Shown: positions 9,605 through 18,531 of the stretch, piece by piece
Numbering within the stretch: position 1 is the first letter of the stretch
How the letters are laid out: every line of letters starts with the position of its first letter
Assembly: GCF_014202765.1 (NCBI RefSeq)
Contig: NZ_JACHHN010000004.1
Coordinates: 1 to 64,000, forward strand
Origin: Silvimonas terrae
Lineage (GTDB): Bacteria > Pseudomonadota > Gammaproteobacteria > Burkholderiales > Chitinibacteraceae
Length of the DNA stretch: 64,000 nt
Direction: 5' to 3'
Notes under the pieces: model-generated
Databases searched by the model: none
What the model was told of the DNA's origin: nothing
What the model saw: only the letters and a program-made list of their open reading frames with translations
Made by a program: the position numbers and the translations under genes

Positions 9605-10635
9605 CAAACTTGCTCCGAAGAACGGTTGGGGGGCAGGTCTGCCAGGGTGTGATCGTTAGAGGAATGCGCCAGCCGCCGGCCCAGCACCTGCTGGCGTTCC
9701 CGCACTTGCAACAGTTGCGCGGCCACGGCAATGGCAATGGCGGCAGGTTCTTTGGCGGTAATGCCCGGCACGCCAATCGGGCAGATCAACTCTTTAAAGC
9801 GGGTAACCGGCACGCCCCGATCCCGCAAGCGGTGTTCAAAGGTGGCACGTTTGCTGTGCGAGCCAATCATGCCGAAATAATCAAAATCATCCCGCTTGAA
9901 CACGGCCTGGCAGAGTTCGAAATCCAGCGCGTGATTGTGCGTCATCAGCAAAAAACAACTGCCTGGCGCGGCGGCGGCAATTTCAGACTCCGGCGCGTCG
10001 GTGGCGATGCATTGCACGTTATCCGGCCAGGCGTCCATATCGCCGAACAGGTCTTCGCGCTCATCCACCCAGACCAGTTTGACCCCCAGCGGCGCCAGCA
10101 CGTGGACCAGCGCGGCACCGACATGGCCGGCACCGAACAACACCACGGTGAACGGGTGCGGGAGCCAGGTTTGGGTCAGCGTCCATGTTTTCAGATCACC
10201 ATCCAGTTGTGTACTGGCCGCCTGGTCGGTGGCTGGCGTGGTGTGCCAGGTTGAGCCATGACCCGCACTGGTCAACTGCCGGCGTACCAGATGGCCTTCC
10301 CGCAGCGCCAGCGCCCGCTGTTGCCAGGCAGCGGCATCACTGACGCGTTCAAGCACCAGCCAGACTACGCCGCCACAACACTGGCCCAGTTTGGCGCCCA
10401 GATTGAAACGCAGCAGAGCCTGCGGCGGGCCACCGGCCAGCAGCACGCGTGCCATGGTGATGGCTTCCCATTCCAGATGCCCGCCACCAATGGTATCGAG
10501 GGTATCTGTGGCGCTGACCAGCATGACCGTACCGGCATCGCGCGGGGTGGAGCCGTCAGCCCGCGCCACGGTCACCAGCACCTGATCGGCCCCGAGTGCC
10601 AGGCGTTGCGCCAGTTGCTGCATCCAGTGGCTCAT
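9604..10635 (-). CDS. xdhC: Xanthine dehydrogenase accessory protein XdhC
   Basis: XdhC proteins bind molybdenum cofactor, promote its sulfuration and insert it into XdhB-type subunits. The 343-residue protein has the N-terminal XdhC/CoxI domain, with GGGHLEW near residue 51, and a C-terminal Rossmann-like domain starting with VVLFGAGHVGAAL. Its ATG overlaps the xdhB stop as ATGA, so chaperone and client are made from the same message. Confidence 0.94.
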   Translation of the reverse strand: MSHWMQQLAQRLALGADQVLVTVARADGSTPRDAGTVMLVSATDTLDTIGGGHLEWEAITMARVLLAGGPPQALLRFNLGAKLGQCCGGVVWLVLERVSDAAAWQQRALALREGHLVRRQLTSAGHGSTWHTTPATDQAASTQLDGDLKTWTLTQTWLPHPFTVVLFGAGHVGAALVHVLAPLGVKLVWVDEREDLFGDMDAWPDNVQCIATDAPESEIAAAAPGSCFLLMTHNHALDFELCQAVFKRDDFDYFGMIGSHSKRATFEHRLRDRGVPVTRFKELICPIGVPGITAKEPAAIAIAVAAQLLQVRERQQVLGRRLAHSSNDHTLADLPPNRSSEQV

Positions 10636-12971
10636 GCGCGCTCCTGCCCGGCGGCGATAGCGCGCAAGATGGCTTCCGGCGTGGCCGGTGCGGTCAGCGG
10701 TGGCCGGCTGTTGGGCCCACAGGCCGCAGCCACGGCATCACGCACGGCAAAGAATACCGACAGCGCCAGCATCAGCGGTGGCTCGCCCACGGCTTTGGAG
10801 CGGTAGATGGACTCTTCGAGATTCTCGCCCTCAAACAGCGCCACGTTGAAGATGTCCGGCACATCAAAACCCGTCGGGATCTTGTAGGTGGAGGGCGCGT
10901 GCGTGTTCAGGCGGCCACGATGCGCACCGTGTTGCTGCCAGCACAGTTCTTCTGAGGTCAGCCAGCCCATGCCCTGGATAAACCCGCCTTCAATCTGGCC
11001 GGTATCCAGCGCCGGGTTAATGGAGCGGCCGACGTCATGCAATATGTCTGCACGCAGCAGTTTCATTTCGCCGGTCAGCGTATCAATGGCGACTTCGCTC
11101 ACCGCCGCACCGTAGGCAAAGTAAAAGAACGGGCGGCCAGTGCGGGTGGCCGGGTCCCAATGGATTTTGGGCGTGCGGTAGTAACCATCGCTCCATAACT
11201 GCACGCGTGCGGCATAGGCCCGGCGGGTGAGATCGGCAAAGTCTTCAGAAAAATCCGGCGCGTAAACACGGCCATCGGCAAAGATCACGTCGTCGGGCTG
11301 GCAGTGGGCAATCTGTGCCGCCAGTTCTGCCAGCCGGCCGCGCACGGTCATGGCAGCGGCATGCACCGCCTGGCCGTTAATATCAGCACCACTGGAGGCC
11401 GCCGTGGCCGAGGTATTGGGCACGCGGGAGGTATCGGTAGAGGTAAAGCGGATGTCGGTCACCGGCAGGCCAAACACCTCCGCCACAATCTGGCGGATTT
11501 TGGTGTACAAGCCCTGGCCCATTTCCGTGCCGCCGTGGGTCACCAGCACCGTGCCATCGGCGTAGACCATGACCACCGCGCCCGCCTGATTGAACAAGGT
11601 GGCATTGAACGAGATACCAAACTTCACCGGCGTGAGTGCCAGCCCCCGCTTGATCACGGCATTGTTGGCGTTGAAGGTGGCGATCGCCTTACGGCGTGCG
11701 TGATAAGCGGAGGACTCGACCAGTTGTTCCAACAGTTGCGGCAGGATGTTGTCTTCCACCTGCATGCCGTAATGCGTCACGCCACGCGCGCCGGCGCCGT
11801 ACAAGTTACGCAGGCGCACGCTGAGCGGGTCCAGCCCCAGATGGCGCGCGACCTCATCCATGATGCTTTCAATCATGAACATGCCTTGCGGCCCGCCAAA
11901 ACCCCTGAACGCGGTGGCCGAAACCGTGTTGGTCTTGCAACGCAAACTGCGGATTGCCACCGCATCCAGGTAGTAAGCGTTATCCAGATGGCACAAGGCA
12001 CGGTCATTAACCGGGCCGGACAAGTCGGCAGAGAAGCCGCAATTGGACGCCAGTTCAAGCTTCAAGCCATGCAGCAAGCCGGTGTCATCAAATCCCGCCT
12101 CCCAATGGCATTGAAACGGGTGGCGTTTGCCGGTGGCGGTCATGTCGTCATCCCGATCCAGCCGCAACTTGACCGGGTGCCCCGTCTGCCAGGCCAGCAA
12201 TGCGGCCAGACAGGCCCACTGACCGGATTGGGATTCTTTGCCGCCAAAACCGCCGCCCAGACGGCGGCATTCCACACTGACCTGATGGGAACGCCAGCCC
12301 AGCGCCTGCGCCACCAGATGCTGCATTTCAGTGGGGTGTTGCGTGGAGCAGTACACGTGCATGCTGTCATCCGGCCGGGGGACGGCAAATGCCACCTGCC
12401 CTTCCAGGTAAAAGTGTTCCTGGCCCCCCACTTTGGCAAAACCACTGAGCCGCCGGGGCGCGCTGGCCAATGCTGCCACCGCATCACCCCGCTTCATGTC
12501 CGCCGGCGGCAATACCCAGGATTGCGCGGCAATGGCTTCATCCATTTCCAGAATGGCCGGCAGGGATTCGTATTCAATCTTTGCCAGGCGTGCCGCGCGG
12601 CGGGCGGCGTCATGGCTGCGTGCGGCCACGGCGAACAGGGGCTGACCGTAAAACTGGATATCGTGATCCGCCAGGATGGGCTCGTCATGGATCACCACGC
12701 CGCAGTTGTTGGCGCCCGGGATATCACTGGCCATGATCACGGCGATCACACCGGGATAGGCGCGCACGGCATCCAGCTCCATCCGCACCACGCGGCCGTG
12801 GGCAATGCTCGCCAGGCCCAGCGCGCCGTGCAAAGTGCCGGTGAGCTCCGGCAAGTCGTCCGTATACGCCGCCGTGCCGGTCACGTGCAAGGTGGCGCTT
12901 TCATGTGGCAAGGCTTTACCCACGCTGTGCTGCGTGCCCAGTTGCGGGCCAGGATCGCGCTGGATATTCAT
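10632..12971 (-). CDS. xdhB: Xanthine dehydrogenase, molybdopterin-binding large subunit
   Basis: This subunit holds the molybdenum centre at which hypoxanthine and xanthine are hydroxylated to urate. It is 779 residues long, normal for bacterial XdhB. It has the two aldehyde-oxidase/xanthine-dehydrogenase domains, Moco-binding motifs GGGFGGKES and RGFGGPQG, and near the C terminus VGEPPLM, which carries the catalytic glutamate. It overlaps both xdhA and xdhC by 4 nt. No truncation is visible. Confidence 0.96.
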   Translation of the reverse strand: MNIQRDPGPQLGTQHSVGKALPHESATLHVTGTAAYTDDLPELTGTLHGALGLASIAHGRVVRMELDAVRAYPGVIAVIMASDIPGANNCGVVIHDEPILADHDIQFYGQPLFAVAARSHDAARRAARLAKIEYESLPAILEMDEAIAAQSWVLPPADMKRGDAVAALASAPRRLSGFAKVGGQEHFYLEGQVAFAVPRPDDSMHVYCSTQHPTEMQHLVAQALGWRSHQVSVECRRLGGGFGGKESQSGQWACLAALLAWQTGHPVKLRLDRDDDMTATGKRHPFQCHWEAGFDDTGLLHGLKLELASNCGFSADLSGPVNDRALCHLDNAYYLDAVAIRSLRCKTNTVSATAFRGFGGPQGMFMIESIMDEVARHLGLDPLSVRLRNLYGAGARGVTHYGMQVEDNILPQLLEQLVESSAYHARRKAIATFNANNAVIKRGLALTPVKFGISFNATLFNQAGAVVMVYADGTVLVTHGGTEMGQGLYTKIRQIVAEVFGLPVTDIRFTSTDTSRVPNTSATAASSGADINGQAVHAAAMTVRGRLAELAAQIAHCQPDDVIFADGRVYAPDFSEDFADLTRRAYAARVQLWSDGYYRTPKIHWDPATRTGRPFFYFAYGAAVSEVAIDTLTGEMKLLRADILHDVGRSINPALDTGQIEGGFIQGMGWLTSEELCWQQHGAHRGRLNTHAPSTYKIPTGFDVPDIFNVALFEGENLEESIYRSKAVGEPPLMLALSVFFAVRDAVAAACGPNSRPPLTAPATPEAILRAIAAGQERA

Positions 12972-14431
12972 GCGCTAACCTCATGAATCTGCCCGATACG
13001 GGTCAAGCCGGTGCCCGTACCGGTTTCCAGCCAGAATCGCTGCAGGAGATTGGCGGCCACCGTCATGCGGTAGTCCGCACTGGCACGCAAGTCAGAGAGC
13101 GGCTGGTAGTCTTCGGTCAACGCGTCTGCCGCAGCGCGGGCGGTTTGCGCGGTCCAGCGCTGGCCAATCAGGGCCATTTCGGCATTGGGCGCGCGTTTGG
13201 GTGTGGCCGCCATCCCGCCAAAGGCAATGCGCGCGTCGCGGATGACGCCGTCCCGATCCACGTGCAGCATGAATGCACCGCACACCGCCGAGATGTCCTG
13301 CTCGTAGCGGCGAGAAACTTTCCACGTGCGGAACAAGCGTCCCTGCGCCGGCGGCTCCGGCACACAGATTTTTTCCAGAATCTCGCCAGGTTCCAGCGCA
13401 TTCTGCTGATAGCCCAGATAGAACGCTTCCAGCGGCAACTCACGCCGATAGTCCCCACCCCACAAAACCAGCCGCGCACCCAGCACCATCAACGCCGGCA
13501 TGCTGTCGCCAATGGGAGAACCATTGACGATATTGCCGCCCAGCGTACTGGCATTGCGTACCGGCACGGACGCAAACCGGCGGGCCAGTTCCAGCCATTG
13601 CGGGTCTTGCTGGATCAGCGCCGCAAACGCATCCGCCAGCGCCACCCCGGCCCCGATCTCCAGGCCGTTTTCCGCCGTCTCAATCCGTTTGAGTTCAGCG
13701 ATCTGTCCCAGATAGATCACATCGCCCAACTCACGCAATTGCTTGGTGACCCACAAACCCACATCGGTGGACCCCGCCAGCAGGCGCGCATCCGGGTGCT
13801 CTGCCCGGATCAGCAATAGTTCGCTTAAACGGCGCGGGGCAAAAAAGTGATGCCCGTGCGCCTGATAATGTAACGGCGGCAACAGTGCCAGTCTGGTGAG
13901 CGCCGCCAGTACCGGTGCACCATCGAGCACCTTGCGCGGGAGTTCATACGCCATTTTGGCGGCATCCAGAATGGGCCGATAGCCGGTGCAACGGCATAAA
14001 TTGCCGGAGATCGCATCCGTCACCGCCTCCCGCCCGGGACAAGTCGACGCGGTCTGGTACATGGCCCACAAGCTCATCACAAACCCCGGCGTACAGAACC
14101 CGCACTGCGATCCGTGGCACTCCACCATGGCTTGCTGTACCGGATGCATATGGGCCGGCGTGCCCACGTCTTCTACCGTGAACAGCGCCTTGCCATCCAG
14201 CGTGGGCAGGAACTGGATACAACTGTTCACCGCCCGCAAGCGCAACTCGCCATCCACCTGTTCGCCCAGCACCACGGTGCACGCGCCGCAATCTCCTTCC
14301 GCGCACCCTTCCTTGCTGCCAGTGCAGTGCCTGTCCTCCCGCAGATGCTGCAGCACCGTGCGCGTGGGCGGCACGTGATCCACCTTGTGAATCTGGCCGC
14401 GATACCAGAACTGGATGGGACGTGTACTCAT
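12968..14431 (-). CDS. xdhA: Xanthine dehydrogenase, iron-sulfur/FAD small subunit
   Basis: This subunit moves electrons from the molybdenum centre through two 2Fe-2S clusters to FAD and NAD+. Cluster ligands are in EGCAEGDCGACTV (about residues 38-50), CGFCTPGF and GNLCRCTGYRP. The FAD domain (about 190-370, with STLGGNIVNGSPIGDSMPAL) and the CO-dehydrogenase flavoprotein C-terminal domain follow. I chose the ATG at 14431; a TTG three codons upstream also sits behind AGGCAGG. It is the first gene of the xdhABC-transporter-guaD operon. Confidence 0.95.
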   Translation of the reverse strand: MSTRPIQFWYRGQIHKVDHVPPTRTVLQHLREDRHCTGSKEGCAEGDCGACTVVLGEQVDGELRLRAVNSCIQFLPTLDGKALFTVEDVGTPAHMHPVQQAMVECHGSQCGFCTPGFVMSLWAMYQTASTCPGREAVTDAISGNLCRCTGYRPILDAAKMAYELPRKVLDGAPVLAALTRLALLPPLHYQAHGHHFFAPRRLSELLLIRAEHPDARLLAGSTDVGLWVTKQLRELGDVIYLGQIAELKRIETAENGLEIGAGVALADAFAALIQQDPQWLELARRFASVPVRNASTLGGNIVNGSPIGDSMPALMVLGARLVLWGGDYRRELPLEAFYLGYQQNALEPGEILEKICVPEPPAQGRLFRTWKVSRRYEQDISAVCGAFMLHVDRDGVIRDARIAFGGMAATPKRAPNAEMALIGQRWTAQTARAAADALTEDYQPLSDLRASADYRMTVAANLLQRFWLETGTGTGLTRIGQIHEVSA

Positions 14432-14512
14432 GGCAAACAAGCCTGCCTGTCATTGGGACTGGATGATTTCAATCTAACACTTCACAACGCAATGACCGCC
14501 CTGGCACGGCGT

Positions 14513-14531
14513 ATAACCGTTATTCGGTTAT
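14513..14531. promoter_or_regulatory. Inverted repeat upstream of xdhA, candidate operator
   Basis: ATAACCG-TTATT-CGGTTAT is a perfect 7-5-7 dyad about 80 nt upstream of the xdhA start. Its AT-rich centre and position suit a regulator of the purine operon, such as the LysR protein encoded at 364. I found no second copy in the other purine promoters. Confidence 0.4.
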
Positions 14532-14559
14532 GGGGATGTATGGCGGCGTTATGGCCAGG

Positions 14560-14885
14560 ACAGCAGCAGCGCGACCGAAAGGCCTCCGCCGGTGGCCAGG
14601 CTGGATTCCGGCTCAAGGCCGGAATGACGAGTTAGCGGGATGTGTTGGGGTTGGTGTTGGTGTTGTAGTTGTTTTTGACCTTCTCCCCCATTAAAGCCCA
14701 GCGCCGAGGGCGTGGAGGGAGACCTCAGGCTCCCGACCAACCGAGGGAAGCCCGGAGGGCCGCCCGGCTGGGGTCGCCTTTCTTTGCCTACTTTCTTTGG
14801 GGCCGCCGAGGTGGCGAAGCAAAGAAAGTAGGGTGCTCCGGCCACCGCCGGTATGTAAAACACCGCGCCGCAAGGCGCTAACATG
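14560..14885 (+). repeat. Dispersed hexamer-array repeat, copy A
   Basis: Its parts, in order: an inverted repeat around ATTCCGGCTCAAGGCCGGAAT; a degenerate GTTGGT/GTTGGG hexamer array (14641-14675); a GGGGTCGCCTTTCTTTG block; a hairpin (14787-14832); and GCGCCGCAAGGCGCTAACA. The same blocks in the same order occur at 53440-53967 and 62240-62750, and inverted at 61800-62185. Here the copy separates xdhA from the binding-protein gene of the purine transporter. Confidence 0.8.
14787..14832. repeat. Hairpin inside repeat copy A
   Basis: CCTACTTTCTTTG pairs perfectly over 13 bp with CAAAGAAAGTAGG, with an inner GCCGCC/GGTGGC stem in the loop. The equivalent position of copy D has a different but also perfectly paired stem. 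Confidence 0.65.
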
Positions 14886-14898
14886 CAGCCATCACAAA

Positions 14899-15026
14899 GG
14901 TGGATTGTCGCTACCGCTCCGAATCCACCCTACATGTTCACTCGCCATCTGAACAAAAACCCAACAACAAAATGAACCAGGTCCGCCACCCCGGATTCCC
15001 GGCCTGACAGCCTCCATCCGGGCTAC
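14899..15026 (-). repeat. Composite REP-like elements (GTAGCCCGGATG type)
   Basis: On the minus strand, a GTAGCCCGGATGGAGGC unit ending in AATCCGGGGTGGC (15026-14985) is followed by GTAGGGTGGATTCGGAGCG...CAATCCACC (14933-14899). The two units occur in the same order at 50238-50323, and the first alone at 53926-53967 and 61911-61949. Each unit is internally palindromic. Confidence 0.7.
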
Positions 15027-15036
15027 ATAGTGGGTT

Positions 15037-15118
15037 TCTTGCCAATAAAGGTCCCCTGCAGCGACCCCACTGGATTCCCGCCTTCGCGGGGCCCCGCCGA
15101 GGGGAATGACGAGTCAGA
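15037..15118 (+). repeat. Partial repeat with ATTCCC...GGGAAT inverted ends
   Basis: TTGCCAATAAAGGTC, then ACTGGATTCCCG and GGGGAATGACGA, match the 5' flank of repeat copies B and D. The inverted repeat has a larger, GC-rich centre here. It looks like an additional 5' fragment of the dispersed family. Confidence 0.55.
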
Positions 15119-15249
15119 GGAGCCTGGCCGACACGCATCCCAGTCAACTCACATACCCCTCATAACGCCCGCCCCATAGGTGCCACCGCAGCAGATTGCT
15201 ACATTGCATGCGATACCCATCCCTACAATCAAGGCGAGGAGATTCAACC

Positions 15250-16326
15250 ATGTGGTCACGATCAAGCATGCTGGCAGGCTGTGCCGCGTTGGCACTGGTG
15301 CTGGCTGCCAGCGCAGAAGCAGCCGATCCGGTCAAGGTCGGGTTTGTGTATATCGGCCCTACCGGGGACCACGGCTGGACCTACTCACACGACCAGGGCC
15401 GCAAGGCGCTGGAAGCCAAATACGGCGCGGACGTCAAAACCACCTTTGTGGAAAACGTGCCGGAAACAGCAGATTCAGAGCGCGTGTTCCGTGATCTGGC
15501 GCAGCAAGGCTACAAGGTCATCTACGGCACCTCGTTCGGGTATATGAACCAGATGGCCAAGGTGGCCAAATCCTTCCCCGATACCATTTTCATGCATGCC
15601 ACCGGTTACAAGACCAGCAAGAACATGGGCGTGTACGACATCCGCACGTATGAAGGCGCGTACATGCTGGGTGTCGTGGCCGGCAAGATGAGCAAGAGCG
15701 GCAAACTGGGCGTGGTGGGGTCGATCCCCATTCCGGAAGTCATCCGCAATATCAACGCCTTTACCATTGGCGCGCGCAGTGTGAACCCCACCGCCAGCAC
15801 CCGCGTGATCTGGGTGAATAGCTGGTTTGATCCGGGCAAGGAACGGGAAGCCGCGCTGGCATTGGTTGACCAGGGTGCGGATGTACTGATGCAGAATACC
15901 GACTCCCCTGCCGTGGTACAGGCGGCCCAGGAAAAAGGCGTCTACGCTTTTGGTTGGGACTCTGACATGACCAAATTTGGCGGCAAAGCGCATCTGGCCG
16001 CGTCAGAACTCAACTGGGGGGTGATCTATGACAAAACCCAGGACGAGGTCAAAGCCGGCAGCTGGAAAAGTGGCAATATCTGGTGGGGCGTGAAAGAAGG
16101 CGCCATCAACATTGCCGATTTTGGTCCGTCTGTACCGGCTGACGTGAAGAAACTGGCGGAAGATCGGCGCGATGCCATCAAGGCCGGCAAGCTGCATCCA
16201 TTTGCCGGGCCGCTCAAGGATCAATCCGGCAAGGTGTTTGTGGCGGCTGGTAAAACATATGCCGATGCTGATCTTAAACAGATGAGTTTTTATGTAGATG
16301 GCGTAACCGGCAGCGTGCCCAAATAA
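15250..16326 (+). CDS. BMP-family substrate-binding protein, likely for purine/nucleoside import
   Basis: A 358-residue periplasmic protein of the BMP/PnrA family, with VKVGFVYIGPTGDHGWTYSH near the mature N terminus. The signal peptide ends about residue 24 (SAEA-ADP). A LAGC tetrapeptide at 8-11 is probably too early to be a true lipobox. AGGCGAGGAG precedes the chosen ATG. It very probably feeds the BMP-type ATPase/permeases at 6083-9604, although it lies on the opposite strand beyond about 800 nt of repeats. It ends at a strong terminator. Confidence 0.9.
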   Translation: MWSRSSMLAGCAALALVLAASAEAADPVKVGFVYIGPTGDHGWTYSHDQGRKALEAKYGADVKTTFVENVPETADSERVFRDLAQQGYKVIYGTSFGYMNQMAKVAKSFPDTIFMHATGYKTSKNMGVYDIRTYEGAYMLGVVAGKMSKSGKLGVVGSIPIPEVIRNINAFTIGARSVNPTASTRVIWVNSWFDPGKEREAALALVDQGADVLMQNTDSPAVVQAAQEKGVYAFGWDSDMTKFGGKAHLAASELNWGVIYDKTQDEVKAGSWKSGNIWWGVKEGAINIADFGPSVPADVKKLAEDRRDAIKAGKLHPFAGPLKDQSGKVFVAAGKTYADADLKQMSFYVDGVTGSVPK

Positions 16327-16340
16327 AGTCCCGCCTGCGT

Positions 16341-16390
16341 GGTGTACCAATAAAAAACGGGCCGGCTGGCCCGTTTTTTATTGGTACACC
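16341..16390. terminator. Intrinsic terminator after the BMP-family gene
   Basis: A perfect 23-bp inverted repeat (starting GGTGTACCAATAAAAAAC) with a 4-nt loop. The GC core is flanked on both sides by A/T tracts and a further complementary ACCAAT/ATTGGT, so it can terminate in both directions. Confidence 0.9.
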
Positions 16391-16509
16391 GAGTGACAAA
16401 CCAATTTTTGCACACGCGTCAATCCGCCTTTGCCACAATGACGTAAGCATAATCATTCCATAAAATACATATCGATCAATCAGGCCGGCAGCCGCCCCCG
16501 GAACAAAGC

Positions 16510-17685
16510 ATGACGAGCCCCGCCTTTCTTCTCCTTGTTACGGCACTGCTCAACTTCATGATGTTGCTGGTGCTGGCATCACTGCGTCGCAGCGGCCTGC
16601 CTGGCGTGCGCGAATGGCTGTGGGCCAATGTGCTGGAACTGCTGGCGCTGGCTTGCTACCTCACCACGCCGCTCAATGTGCCGGTGATTCCCATCCTGGT
16701 GGGCAATGGCCTGCTGGGTGCCGCAATTTGCATGTTCTATGCCGGTTGCCGGCGTTTTTCCCAATTAAGCGTACCCGTTCGCCCACTGGTGATCAGCCTT
16801 GTCTTGTTTCTGGCGGTACTGGCTGGCCTGCGCTTTTATGTAGACCAGTTTGCCATGCGGGTGGTGGTGACCTCGATCTATCACGGCGGTTTTCACGGCT
16901 TGATTGGCTACACCATTTTGCGCAATCACCCGCAAACCCGCTCCACCTATGGCCACGATTTCACCACCGGTTTTGCTTTTTTGCTCACGGCCGGGTATCT
17001 GGTCCGCGGGGTGCTGTACGTGCTGCATCCGGAAATAAAATTCTGGTACACCGATTACTCCACACTCAACCTGGTCTTTCTGACCCTGGGGGCAGTGGTG
17101 ATTCCCGGCCTGACCATGGGCGCTGTGGTGATGGCTCACGACGCCATTCTGACGGCGTCGGAAGAAGTCGCCAGCCGGGACTTCCTGACCAATGCGCTCT
17201 CCCGCAAAGCGTTTATCGAATACGCCACGCGGCAGATGAATACCGCCGTGCGCACGGGCAGGCCGCTCTCCTTGCTGCTGCTGGATATTGATCATTTCAA
17301 ATCAATCAATGACCGTTACGGTCACGCAGTCGGCGATGAAGTTCTGCGCGACTTCACCCTCATCATGCACAACGCCCTGCGAGCGGCAGATTGTCTGGGC
17401 CGGCTGGGTGGCGAGGAGTTTGGCCTGTTGTTGTACGGCGCCAGTCAGGCCGAAGCGCGGGCAATTTCCGAACGCCTGCGTGCGCTGGTTGAAGCCAACA
17501 CCATCCGCATTGGCGACGGGCTGACCTCTTACACCATGAGCGGCGGCCTGGCGCACTGGTCCCCCGAAGAGAGTCTGCAAGAACTCACCCTGCGCGCCGA
17601 CAACGCCCTGTATGAGGCCAAGGGTGCAGGCCGCAATCGTATCGTCGTCTCGCAGTTCACCACGCCGACCTCGCCACCGCAGTAA
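16510..17685 (+). CDS. Membrane-bound diguanylate cyclase (GGDEF domain)
   Basis: Makes cyclic di-GMP from two GTP. Residues 1-210 contain about six to seven hydrophobic helices forming an unnamed membrane sensor region. The GGDEF domain follows at about 220-385, with LLLDIDHFKSINDRYGH and active-site variant GGEEF at 300-304. RAAD at 291-294, five residues upstream, matches the inhibitory I-site RxxD, so product feedback is likely. There is no EAL domain. It stands alone ahead of a HutC-like repressor gene, with a 48-nt gap. Confidence 0.9.
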   Translation: MTSPAFLLLVTALLNFMMLLVLASLRRSGLPGVREWLWANVLELLALACYLTTPLNVPVIPILVGNGLLGAAICMFYAGCRRFSQLSVPVRPLVISLVLFLAVLAGLRFYVDQFAMRVVVTSIYHGGFHGLIGYTILRNHPQTRSTYGHDFTTGFAFLLTAGYLVRGVLYVLHPEIKFWYTDYSTLNLVFLTLGAVVIPGLTMGAVVMAHDAILTASEEVASRDFLTNALSRKAFIEYATRQMNTAVRTGRPLSLLLLDIDHFKSINDRYGHAVGDEVLRDFTLIMHNALRAADCLGRLGGEEFGLLLYGASQAEARAISERLRALVEANTIRIGDGLTSYTMSGGLAHWSPEESLQELTLRADNALYEAKGAGRNRIVVSQFTTPTSPPQ

Positions 17686-17733
17686 TACGCCCTCGCGTGC
17701 TATATTGCGGCGTCCCCGCGCTTTGAGCCCGCC

Positions 17734-18438
17734 ATGCCCGTCCTCCGCCCCGCGCCCGCCTACGCCCGCATCAAGGATTATGTGCGCCGGCAGATTGAAT
17801 CTGGTGCGTGGCCGGCGGGCAGTGTGATCCCGTCCGAGCATGATCTCGTCAAACAGTTTGGCGTCTCGCGCATGACCGTTCACCGCGCCTTGCGTGAGTT
17901 AACCGCGGACCAGTTGCTGCATCGGGTGCAGGGCGCCGGCACCTTTGTAAACGCCCGCAAATACCAGTCCACGCTGATCGAAATCCGCAGCATTGCCCAC
18001 GAAATCGAAAGCCGCGGGCATGTCCACACCAGCCAGGTGCTGGTCCTGGAGCGCACCACAGACGCCGCAGCGCTGGCCACGCTGGGCCTGAAAGCCACCG
18101 ATTACGCCTATCACTCCTGCATTGTGCATGCGGAAAACGGCGAACCTATCCAGGTAGAGGACCGCTACGTGAATCCGCACCTGTATCCGCGTTACCTGGA
18201 ACAGGATTTCGAACGCCTCACCCCGAGCGATTACATGACGCAGGAAGCACCGTTGCAGCGTGCAGAGTACGTCATCACCGCCCGCCTGCCAGAGGCCGAT
18301 ATCCGCCAGCATTTGCGGATGTCGCCGGGCGATCCGTGCCTGGTTTTGCAGCGCCGGACCTGGGCACATGAACAAGTGGCCACAGAGGTTACCTTGTGGC
18401 ACCCCGGGGTGCGCTTCCAGTTCTCTGGCGCGTTTTGA
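17734..18438 (+). CDS. GntR-family regulator, HutC-like
   Basis: A 234-residue repressor with an N-terminal GntR winged helix (about residues 10-72, FGVSRMTVHRALRELTADQLL) and a C-terminal UTRA ligand-binding domain. The UTRA part has the HutC-type features QVEDRYVNPHLYP, a TPSDYM segment and a C-terminal HPGVRFQFSG. HutC proteins repress histidine-utilisation genes and respond to urocanate, but no hut gene is in the window, so the hutC name is not assigned. It may control genes elsewhere. Confidence 0.85.
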   Translation: MPVLRPAPAYARIKDYVRRQIESGAWPAGSVIPSEHDLVKQFGVSRMTVHRALRELTADQLLHRVQGAGTFVNARKYQSTLIEIRSIAHEIESRGHVHTSQVLVLERTTDAAALATLGLKATDYAYHSCIVHAENGEPIQVEDRYVNPHLYPRYLEQDFERLTPSDYMTQEAPLQRAEYVITARLPEADIRQHLRMSPGDPCLVLQRRTWAHEQVATEVTLWHPGVRFQFSGAF

Positions 18439-18531
18439 AGCCGCGCACCATTTGCCAGATCGCCGCGACGCTCTGGGGTAACCCCGGTAAAATGGCGCGC
18501 TTGTCCCCCCTGCCTCTGATTGCCTGGACCC

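Noticed and set aside
11304-12986. 560-codon plus-strand frame opposite xdhB
   Set aside because: It lies wholly antisense to a clear XdhB and is rich in His/Arg/Gln, as typical for antisense of GC-rich genes.
15250-15285. Lipobox LAGC in the BMP-family protein, suggesting a lipoprotein
   Set aside because: The cysteine is at residue 11, before the hydrophobic core, so ordinary signal peptidase I cleavage near residue 24 is more likely.
17734-18438. Histidine-utilisation locus
   Set aside because: Only the HutC-like regulator is present; no hutH, hutU, hutI or hutG is within reach.
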